64,000 nt of DNA from Prochlorococcus sp. AG-409-J16. Lineage in GTDB: Bacteria; Cyanobacteriota; Cyanobacteriia; PCC-6307; Cyanobiaceae. Below the pieces are notes generated by a model that ran no database searches, was not told the DNA's origin, and saw only the letters and a program-made list of their open reading frames with translations. The stretch is taken from the NCBI GenBank assembly GCA_003215655.1, contig QCKB01000008.1, positions 31,600 to 95,599 of the forward strand, in the 5' to 3' direction. Position numbers and translations under genes: made by a program. Below are positions 53,374-60,433 of the stretch, piece by piece; the first letter of the stretch is position 1; every line of letters begins with the position of its first letter.

Positions 53374-53694
53374 GGATTAGGCCGAGTGATGACCGTTTAT
53401 CTATCCAAATAAAAAAGACTTCATAGATTCAAATTCTGATTGCTTTGATTGCTTGATCATCTCCTTTTTGAGGATTCTTTAATTATGGTTGTTCGGCTTG
53501 ATCCTCCCTGAAATCTATTTAGAGTAGTTGGTTTTTGCTTTTTTAATGGAATTTTTCTTTTGATCGAAGTTAATTTCCCACATATGCTTCATTTCTCTCA
53601 GTAGGCTATGTAAGGACTTGTCTGTTTGGTCATTTTCATCTCTGCCTTTGATGATGATTAAGGCTGATCAGATCTATATGGAGCAGCTTGAGCC
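53374..53694. other. 321-bp intergenic region between cysK and the DDOR-like gene
   Basis: No convincing gene is seen. On the minus strand a 25-codon ORF (53515-53592, begins MKHMWEINFD) is open but has no ribosome binding site. On the plus strand a 17-codon ORF (53651-53704) overlaps the flavoprotein start. There is a 9-bp direct repeat GATTGCTT(T) near 53438-53454. Divergent promoters for cysK and the flavoprotein gene should lie here, but no box is clear. Confidence 0.4.
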
Positions 53695-54651
53695 TTGGAA
53701 GTAATAGAAGCAGATGTTGTGATCGTAGGAGGAGGTCCGGCTGGATGTACCTGCGCTCTCTATACATCCAGAGCAGACTTGAAAACTGTTGTTCTGGATA
53801 AAAATCCATCAGTAGGCGCTTTGGCGATTACTCATCAAATTGCTAATTACCCTGGCGTCTCTAATGAAATGAGCGGAGAAGATCTTCTCACCTTAATGCG
53901 AGAGCAGGCTATTCAATACGGAACTGACTACAGGAGAGCACAAGTATTTGGTATTGATATTGAGGGAGATTGGAAGACTGTTTACACGCCAGAAGGAACC
54001 TATAAGGGGAAGGCACTTGTTTTGGCAACGGGTGCTATGGGAAGGCCAGCTTCCTTTAAGGGAGAGGCAGATTTCCTAGGACGTGGTGTTAGCTATTGCG
54101 CGACTTGCGATGGTGCCTTCTACCGAGGCAAGCCTGTTGCAGTTGTTGGAGTTAACAAGGAAGCTATAGAGGAGGCGAAGGTTCTTACAAAGTTTGCTTC
54201 TACTGTTCATTGGATTACTTCAAATGAACCTAATCAAGAAGACTTTCACGTTAAAGACTTGCTTGAACAGTCAAATGTGAAGCATTGGAATAAAACCCGT
54301 TTGATGTTGATTGAAGGAGATGATGGTGGTGTTACCGGAATTCGGGTTAAGCAACGATCTGAAGATTTAGAGCAGAATCTTTCTTTAGAGGGTGTTTTTG
54401 TTTATATGAGTGGCTCGAAGCCAATTACTGATTTTGTTGGAGATCAGGTTGCTTTTAAAGAGGATGGTGGGGTTGTAGTAGATGACTTTATGTCTACGAC
54501 TTCAGAGGGGGTATGGGCTATTGGTGATATAAGAAATACTCCTTTCAAACAGGCTGTTGTTGCAGCTTCTGATGGATGTATTGCAGCTATGGCAATAGAT
54601 CGCTATTTGAATAGTAGGAAATCAATCAGAGTTGATTGGGTCCATTCATAA
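53695..54651 (+). CDS. NTR-like flavoprotein, likely diflavin disulfide oxidoreductase (DDOR)
   Basis: Annotated classically as thioredoxin reductase. The FAD motif VIVGGGPAGCTCALYTSR is near residues 9-26, and the redox pair is Cys135-Ala-Thr-Cys138 (CATCDG). But the NADPH domain lacks the G-x-G-x-x-A motif (it reads VVGVNKEAIEEA, 150-161) and the HRR basic triplet (WITSNEPN instead). The family described from Gloeobacter and Synechocystis as DDOR has two FADs per monomer and no NADPH use; this sequence fits that group. At 318 residues the size agrees. The start is TTG at 53695. Confidence 0.82.
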   Translation: MEVIEADVVIVGGGPAGCTCALYTSRADLKTVVLDKNPSVGALAITHQIANYPGVSNEMSGEDLLTLMREQAIQYGTDYRRAQVFGIDIEGDWKTVYTPEGTYKGKALVLATGAMGRPASFKGEADFLGRGVSYCATCDGAFYRGKPVAVVGVNKEAIEEAKVLTKFASTVHWITSNEPNQEDFHVKDLLEQSNVKHWNKTRLMLIEGDDGGVTGIRVKQRSEDLEQNLSLEGVFVYMSGSKPITDFVGDQVAFKEDGGVVVDDFMSTTSEGVWAIGDIRNTPFKQAVVAASDGCIAAMAIDRYLNSRKSIRVDWVHS

Positions 54652-54670
54652 TGAATTTTAAATACTAATA

Positions 54671-54705
54671 AACGCAGCTATGAATTAAAAAATCATAGCT
54701 GCGTT
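54671..54705. repeat. Perfect 13-bp hairpin at the DDOR/sbtB convergent junction
   Basis: AACGCAGCTATGA (54671-54683) and its reverse complement (54693-54705) flank a 9-nt A-rich loop. The right arm encodes the last codons and TGA stop of sbtB on the minus strand. No long T-run follows on either strand, though the loop itself is T-rich in the sbtB transcript. It is a strong 3'-end structure candidate for both genes. Confidence 0.65.
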
Positions 54706-54974
54706 GCGTCTGAGACAAATGCAACACCACCATAAAAAGAAAGTAGGGGCTGAATGTTATTTTTTACCCTGGATAGAGTTTCTTCATCGCAAAAGATTAT
54801 TACATGTGCATTTGCTCCAAGTCCAGTAAATTCCATATCCTCAGAAACTTCTCTTTCAGGCCCTCTTCCAGTAGCATGTTTCATGACCGTATAGCCAGGA
54901 ACATCTGATTTTTCTAGTGACTTTAGTAATTCATCTAGTTCTCGCTCACCAAAAATAAGGTCTAATCTCTTCAT
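54693..54974 (-). CDS. sbtB: PII-like regulator SbtB of the bicarbonate transporter
   Basis: A 93-residue PII-fold protein that binds adenine nucleotides and controls SbtA in cyanobacteria. The T-loop region PGYTVMKHATGRGPEREV and the C-terminal strand YGGVAFVSDA fit SbtB. The Cys-containing C-terminal extension seen in Synechocystis (an ...CGPEGC end) is absent here; the protein ends SDATQL. It starts at ATG 54974, 5 bp downstream of the sbtA stop, forming an sbtA-sbtB operon. Confidence 0.88.
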   Translation of the reverse strand: MKRLDLIFGERELDELLKSLEKSDVPGYTVMKHATGRGPEREVSEDMEFTGLGANAHVIIFCDEETLSRVKNNIQPLLSFYGGVAFVSDATQL

Positions 54975-54979
54975 TTGAA

Positions 54980-55975
54980 TTAACTAATTGTTGGGATGAA
55001 TGTTTTAACTAAACCCATGTATATAGGGATACCTAAAACAATATTGAAAGGGAATGTTAGGCCAAGAGTAGTTGAAATGTAATAGCTTGATTTTGCCTCT
55101 GGAACTGTCATTCGCATTGCAGCTGGAACAGCTAGATACGAGGCACTTGCACAAAGCACAACAAAAAGCAGAGCATTGCCTGGTCCTAGTGATAAAAGCC
55201 TTGCTACAAATACTCCCATAATTGCATTAAATAAGGGCATTAATACTGCAAAGGAAATAAGAAAGGAACCTGATTTGATAAGACTTGGTAGCCTTTGGGC
55301 TGCCACTATTCCCATGTCTAAAAGGAAGAAGCACTCTGCTCCGTAAAAAAGTTTTCCTGTAAAAGGTTGCATTTTTTCGACAGCAGATGGGTTATAGCCA
55401 GCTGTTAGAAAACCAATGACAAGACTTCCTAAGAGTAAATAAGCTGATCCATTTAAAGTTGCTTCATGAAGAATTGCTCTCCAGCGCATTTTGTTTGAAG
55501 CAGGACGATTTTTGGGTAAACCAAACTTGACAAGTAATAAGCCGACAATAATTGCAGGAGACTCCATAATTGCCAGTGGAGCGACCATAAAACCATCGAA
55601 AGGAATATTTTGATTTTCTAGAAAGCTTTCTGCAGTGATAAAAGTGACAGCGCTGATGGATCCATATGCAGCTGCTATAGCCGCTGAGTTGAATACATTA
55701 AGCTTAAGTCTTAAAATTACGAAACAAATTAGAGGAATCATTAAAGACATAATTATTGCAGCACCAACTGTTGGCACTACTTGACCGCTAAAACCACTTT
55801 TTTGTAGTTCAAGACCTCCTTTGAATCCAATAGCTAGTAATAAATATAGAGAAAAGAGTTTTGGGAGTGGAGATGGGATCTCTAAATCAGAATTTACAAA
55901 AACCGCGATTGTCCCTAGAAAGAAGAAAAGGACTGGAGGGGTTAATACATTTTGGAGGATAAGACTAGAATTCAT
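54980..55975 (-). CDS. sbtA: Sodium-dependent bicarbonate transporter SbtA
   Basis: A high-affinity Na+/HCO3- symporter feeding the carbon-concentrating mechanism. The protein is 331 residues with about 10 TM segments in two inverted halves; hallmark parts are LTPPVLFFFLGTIAV, LLLAIGFKGGLEL, AYGSISAVTFITA and APLAIMESPAIIVGLLLV. Synechocystis SbtA is about 374 residues, so this copy is compact, with a short cytosolic middle loop. It is upstream of sbtB and downstream of the BicA-like gene, all on the minus strand. Confidence 0.9.
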   Translation of the reverse strand: MNSSLILQNVLTPPVLFFFLGTIAVFVNSDLEIPSPLPKLFSLYLLLAIGFKGGLELQKSGFSGQVVPTVGAAIIMSLMIPLICFVILRLKLNVFNSAAIAAAYGSISAVTFITAESFLENQNIPFDGFMVAPLAIMESPAIIVGLLLVKFGLPKNRPASNKMRWRAILHEATLNGSAYLLLGSLVIGFLTAGYNPSAVEKMQPFTGKLFYGAECFFLLDMGIVAAQRLPSLIKSGSFLISFAVLMPLFNAIMGVFVARLLSLGPGNALLFVVLCASASYLAVPAAMRMTVPEAKSSYYISTTLGLTFPFNIVLGIPIYMGLVKTFIPTIS

Positions 55976-56017
55976 TTGACTCCTAGGCTAATAAGTTTAT
56001 ATTTTCTGATCATATAT

Positions 56018-57718
56018 TCAACCCAGATCTTTCAATGCTGCTTCAAGAGCTTCTCTCCGGCTTCCTACTAATCCCTTTATGCCAAATTTCGATAACCTTT
56101 CCTTAACTTTACCTGTTGCACCTGCTACATAAGCAGTCCTGTTTTTCGCATTTGCTTCTTCTATCATTTGCTCGATTGCTAGGGTGGCCGTAACTCCTAA
56201 TCGAGGGACTTCGGTGATATCTAATATAAGTATTTTGTAGTTTCTAATAAGCACCATTCGATCACTTATTCCTTTTGCAGCACCAAAGCTTAATGGACCT
56301 CTAAGCCTAAATAGCATTACTTCACCGCCACATTTTTCTAGTAAAGATTTTTCCTCTAAAGATAGAGATTCCTCTTTAATGACTGCACTCATGGAGGATT
56401 CTTCTAATGAGCTACTTCCTGAATCGCCTGAGTCTGATTCAATTAGCCGATTGTCAGCATCCATGCCCTCAAGTTGTGCTTCTGTTAGTGATTCAATTGT
56501 CAATAAATTCGCTACAAACACACCAACCAATACAGCCCAAATCAAATCCCAGAAGACTGTCATAAGCAAGACGCTATACATTACTAATGCTGTCTTTGCT
56601 GACAAACGATGCGCCCTTAACAGGAAGCCCCAGTCGATTATGTCTAGGCCTACTTTGATAAGAATTCCAGCTAATAATGCTGTTGGTATTTCTGCTGCTA
56701 GCGGACCAGCACCAAGCAAAACAACTAATAATACAAGTGAGTGAACCATTCCCGAGATGGGAGTTTTACCTCCGGATTTAATATTGATAACAGTACGCAT
56801 TGTTGCGCCTGCACCTGGAAGTCCAGTGAGCAAACCTGCAACACTATTTCCGATCCCCTGACCTATTAATTCACGGTCTGAATTGTGCCTTGTTTGAGAT
56901 ATGTTGTCAGCGACTAAGGACGTAAGCAGTGAGTCAATTGCTCCGAGCACCGCAAGGACCAATCCTGCTCTAATTAGTAAAGGCAGATGTTGACTCCAGT
57001 TCGGCATGGTGAAGGACAAGCCTCCTTCTGGAATAGAGCCAATCCTTGGGACTGCATCTCCAAACATCACTATTGAGAGAGGCGTGACTATTAGTAAGGC
57101 AAGAAGAGGAGATGGAACCCACTGTGTAATTTTTCTTGGAGAGAGAAACACAACAGCCAAGGTCATTACTGCTACTCCTATGGCCGCTCCGTTTGGTTGA
57201 AAGTTAGTGAACAAGGTATTGAGGGTCTCAAGTACTCCTCCTCTTGTATTGATTCCTAGTAATGGTCCAATTTGTAGAACAAGAATGATTACTCCGATCC
57301 CTGACATAAAGCCAGAGATAACTGAATAAGGAACCAAAGTTATATATCTGCCTAACTTCAAAATTCCAAATAACACTTGGAAGAGTCCGCCAATAACTAC
57401 GGCGGCCATCACTAGAGGAAGTAACTCTCCCCCGCTGATTTCTCTGGATACTCCAGTTGCGGCAAGACTTGCCACCACTCCTGCCACTGTGACACTCATC
57501 GGTCCAGTTGGCCCACTTACTTGAGCTGGAGTGCCGCCAAAAAGAGCAGCTAGGAAACCAACTACGACTGCCCCGTATAGGCCATAGATTGCACCCCCTT
57601 CTCCTAAAGCAGCATTTCCGAAAGCAAGAGCAAGTGGAAGTGCAACTACTGCCGCTGTGAGGCCGCCTAAGAGGTCTCCCCTTAGGTTTTTTAAGTTCAT
57701 GCCGTAGATCAAGGCCAA
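56018..57718 (-). CDS. bicA: BicA-like SulP bicarbonate transporter
   Basis: A SulP-family anion transporter with a STAS domain. The N-terminal GGLTAAVVALPLALAFGNAALGEGGAIYGLYGAVVVGF, SGPTGPMSVTVAGVVASL and PYSVISGFMSGIGVIILVLQIGPLLG match BicA, and the C-terminal STAS domain is at ~440-560. The 566-residue length equals that of the PCC 7002 BicA, as I recall. The first codon is TTG (57718); ATG at codon 7 (57700) is an alternative. Sulfate transport is possible by family, but the position beside sbtA/sbtB favours bicarbonate. Confidence 0.85.
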   Translation of the reverse strand: MALIYGMNLKNLRGDLLGGLTAAVVALPLALAFGNAALGEGGAIYGLYGAVVVGFLAALFGGTPAQVSGPTGPMSVTVAGVVASLAATGVSREISGGELLPLVMAAVVIGGLFQVLFGILKLGRYITLVPYSVISGFMSGIGVIILVLQIGPLLGINTRGGVLETLNTLFTNFQPNGAAIGVAVMTLAVVFLSPRKITQWVPSPLLALLIVTPLSIVMFGDAVPRIGSIPEGGLSFTMPNWSQHLPLLIRAGLVLAVLGAIDSLLTSLVADNISQTRHNSDRELIGQGIGNSVAGLLTGLPGAGATMRTVINIKSGGKTPISGMVHSLVLLVVLLGAGPLAAEIPTALLAGILIKVGLDIIDWGFLLRAHRLSAKTALVMYSVLLMTVFWDLIWAVLVGVFVANLLTIESLTEAQLEGMDADNRLIESDSGDSGSSSLEESSMSAVIKEESLSLEEKSLLEKCGGEVMLFRLRGPLSFGAAKGISDRMVLIRNYKILILDITEVPRLGVTATLAIEQMIEEANAKNRTAYVAGATGKVKERLSKFGIKGLVGSRREALEAALKDLG

Positions 57719-57942
57719 TGTGAAATCTCCACAGATCTTTTACTAACCAGCAGGATATCTGGCCGAGGGCTAAGAAAAGTCAGATGAACAATTTTTAAAA
57801 ATTTTTTTTAAGTTCTTTTGGGTTCCAGAAGTTTCAGTAAAGGTTTGGAATCGTTCGGGCTTCCCTCCATGAATTATCAACCGGCTAGGCATGTGAGCTG
57901 GGACACTAAAAAAGACACTTGGCCTTAGGCTCACAAGGAATC

Positions 57943-58905
57943 ATGGCCACCAGTGGCTATCGCGACTATTTCAAAGTTCTTGGGGTTGGGCGTAATGCCA
58001 GTGCTCAGGAAGTGAAAAGCGCATTTAGGAAGCTTGCCCGTAAATATCACCCTGATGTAAATCCTGGAGATGCAACATCAGAGGCCAGGTTTAAGGAAAT
58101 CTCTGAAGCTTATGAAGTCTTGTCTGATCCAGATAAGAGAAGAAAGTATGAACAGTTTGGACAATATTGGAATCAGGCTGGTGGCATGGGAGGAATGGGG
58201 TCAGGGGCTGGTTTTGATGTTGATTTTGGTCGGTATGGCAATTTTGATGAATTTATAAATGATTTGTTAGGTCGTTTTGGGGGGGCGGATGTTTCGGCTG
58301 GTTTTTCTTCTGGTTTTCCTGGAGGGCCTGGATTCCAAAGAAGCAGCCCAAGTCAAAGACCTCAACTAAACTTGGATGCAGAAGTAACTGTCAAGATCAG
58401 CTTTGCTGAGGCTTTTAGGGGCACTCAACGCACACTTTCTGTGAATGAAGAACGTGTGCAGGTTCGAATCCCTCAAGGCGTGAAGACTGGTTCTCGACTC
58501 CGTCTTAAGCAAAAGGGAAATATACAGCCTGGAACAGGGAGGCGTGGGGATTTATATTTGAATTTAGAAGTGAAATCTCATGAAATTTGGCGTCTCGAGG
58601 GAGATCAATTAAGAGCTGACTTGCCAGTTTCATTAGATGAATTGGCCTTGGGTGGGAGAGTTAATGTCATGACTCCTGATGGAGAGGCTGAGGTGCTTAT
58701 CCCTTCGGGGACTTTGCCAGGTAAAAGCTTGAGGTTAAAGGGGAAGGGATGGCCTTCTAATGCTGGTCGTGGTGACTTGTTCCTAACAGTAGTAATTCAA
58801 CTTCCTCAGGAATGGTCGAAGGAGGAATTGAAAATTCTGGAAAAATTAAAGCTTGTACGATCAATTGATCCTAGAAAGCTATGGCTTCAGGCGGCAACTC
58901 TTTAA
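57943..58905 (+). CDS. dnaJ: DnaJ/CbpA-type co-chaperone
   Basis: A type II J protein: J domain with HPD at residues 36-38 (from ATG 57943), a G/F-rich linker (GGMGGMGSGAGFDVDFG) and a C-terminal substrate-binding region (AEVTVKISFAEAFRGTQR and onward), with no zinc finger. It stimulates DnaK. The ORF is open further upstream to a TTG at 57919, but ATG 57943 (MATSGYRDYF) is the usual start for this family. It is not next to a dnaK gene here; hemB follows 35 bp downstream. Confidence 0.88.
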   Translation: MATSGYRDYFKVLGVGRNASAQEVKSAFRKLARKYHPDVNPGDATSEARFKEISEAYEVLSDPDKRRKYEQFGQYWNQAGGMGGMGSGAGFDVDFGRYGNFDEFINDLLGRFGGADVSAGFSSGFPGGPGFQRSSPSQRPQLNLDAEVTVKISFAEAFRGTQRTLSVNEERVQVRIPQGVKTGSRLRLKQKGNIQPGTGRRGDLYLNLEVKSHEIWRLEGDQLRADLPVSLDELALGGRVNVMTPDGEAEVLIPSGTLPGKSLRLKGKGWPSNAGRGDLFLTVVIQLPQEWSKEELKILEKLKLVRSIDPRKLWLQAATL

Positions 58906-58940
58906 GGGGATCTACGATCACTTCTATTACCTAAGCTGAA

Positions 58941-59942
58941 ATGGAACTTACATACCGTCCACGTCGCATGCGTCGCACTTCTAGCGTGCGGTCGATGGTC
59001 AGAGAGTTTAGTCTTCACCCTGAAGACTTTATTTATCCTCTATTTGTCCATGAGGGGAACACTTTAGAAGAGATAGGCGCTATGCCTGGGGCAAAAAGGT
59101 GGAGTCTGGATCTATTAGTTGGCGAAGTCCAACGAGCTTGGAATTTAGGAATTCGCTGTGTAGTACTTTTCCCGAAAGTTAATGAAGAACTAAAGACCGA
59201 AGATGGCGCAGAGTCATACAACGAGAGTGGCTTAATTCCTAGAGCAATAACTCTTCTGAAGCGTGAGATACCTGAGATGACTGTAATGACTGATGTTGCA
59301 TTGGACCCTTATTCATGTGATGGCCATGATGGAATAGTTAGTACAGACGGTGTTGTGTTGAATGATGAGACGATTGACCAGTTATGTCGGCAGGCTGTAG
59401 TTCAGGCACAAGCAGGAGCTGACCTTATAGGACCTAGCGACATGATGGATGGTCGTGTTGGAGCTATTCGTGAGGCACTTGATGAAGAAGGGTTTGAACA
59501 TGTAGGAATAATTAGCTATACCGCGAAATATGCATCTGCTTATTACGGCCCCTTTAGAGAGGCCCTTGACTCAGCGCCTAGGTCAACTTCAGGTAAGCCC
59601 ATCCCTAAAGATAAAAGTACTTATCAGATGGATCCTGGGAATGCGAGAGAAGCTATTACTGAGGCTCAGCTTGATGAACAAGAGGGTGCAGATATTCTTA
59701 TGGTTAAACCAGGCCTTGCTTATTTAGATATAATCCATCGTCTCAGGCACGAGTCCGAATTGCCTATTGCTGCTTATAACGTAAGTGGGGAGTATGCAAT
59801 GGTAAAGGCGGCTGCACAGAATGGTTGGATTGATGAATCTTCAGTAGTCCTTGAGACTTTGCTTAGTTTTAAAAGAGCTGGTGCGGATTTGATTCTCACT
59901 TATCACGCCTGTGACGCTGCAGGGTGGCTAAGGAATATATAA
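58941..59942 (+). CDS. hemB: Delta-aminolevulinic acid dehydratase
   Basis: Condenses two aminolevulinate molecules to porphobilinogen, an early step of chlorophyll and heme synthesis. Schiff-base lysines are in ISYTAKYASAYYGPFREA and ILMVKPGLAYLDI. The metal site reads DVALDPYSCDGHDG with a single Cys, so it is the Mg-dependent plant/cyanobacterial type rather than the Zn type (three Cys). At 333 residues it is normal. The ATG at 58941 is used. Confidence 0.95.
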   Translation: MELTYRPRRMRRTSSVRSMVREFSLHPEDFIYPLFVHEGNTLEEIGAMPGAKRWSLDLLVGEVQRAWNLGIRCVVLFPKVNEELKTEDGAESYNESGLIPRAITLLKREIPEMTVMTDVALDPYSCDGHDGIVSTDGVVLNDETIDQLCRQAVVQAQAGADLIGPSDMMDGRVGAIREALDEEGFEHVGIISYTAKYASAYYGPFREALDSAPRSTSGKPIPKDKSTYQMDPGNAREAITEAQLDEQEGADILMVKPGLAYLDIIHRLRHESELPIAAYNVSGEYAMVKAAAQNGWIDESSVVLETLLSFKRAGADLILTYHACDAAGWLRNI

Positions 59943-60004
59943 GAGTCTTTGTTTGTAGGCATTATTAGTCTCAGTTTCTGGCATGTTTTGCAAGAGATTC
60001 CAGA

Positions 60005-60433
60005 ATGACGGTAAAAGTATTAGGTCAGCAAATGGTTAGTGTTCAAAGGCTTGGTCACATAGCTATTCGAGTACAGGATATAGATCGTGCAATAGCCTTT
60101 TATTTGAGCATTGGTATGAGAGTTGTTTGGAGAGATAGGGATTGGTCTTACTTAGAGGCAGGCCCAGGAAGAGATGGCCTTGCTTTGTTGGGTCCAGGAT
60201 ATAAAGCTGCTGGACCTCATTTCGCATTTCATTTCAGTAATAAAGATGAAGTCAATGCTTTGCATACTCAATTGCAGTTAGATGGCGTCGAGGTAGGAGA
60301 TATACATGAGCATCGAGATGGTACGGCTTCCTTTTACTTGAAAGATTCAGAAGGGAATTGGTTGGAGATGCTTTATGCGCCTCCAGGAGGTATTCCTAGT
60401 AATCAAGAAGGGGGTGTGACTTTGCCGGCATGA
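60005..60433 (+). CDS. VOC/glyoxalase-fold protein
   Basis: A 142-residue vicinal-oxygen-chelate protein (RLGHIAIRVQDIDRAIAFYLSIGMRVVWRDR; C-terminal DSEGNWLEMLY carrying metal-ligand Glu). Glyoxalase I, dioxygenase-like and resistance functions share this fold, and the substrate is not apparent. ATG 60005 or ATG 60032 (MVSVQRLGH) could be the start. Its stop overlaps the mutS2 ATG by 4 bp, so the two are coupled. Confidence 0.82.
   Translation: MTVKVLGQQMVSVQRLGHIAIRVQDIDRAIAFYLSIGMRVVWRDRDWSYLEAGPGRDGLALLGPGYKAAGPHFAFHFSNKDEVNALHTQLQLDGVEVGDIHEHRDGTASFYLKDSEGNWLEMLYAPPGGIPSNQEGGVTLPA

Noticed and set aside
53515..53592. 25-codon minus-strand ORF between cysK and the flavoprotein gene.
   Set aside because: It has Lys/Asn-rich composition typical of random AT-rich DNA and lacks a ribosome binding site. 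Frame conservation in relatives would be needed to revive it.
58455..58490. GTTCGAATC in the dnaJ coding region looks like a tRNA T-arm.
   Set aside because: No acceptor stem or anticodon arm can be drawn around it, and it codes for the conserved VQVRIPQG stretch of DnaJ.
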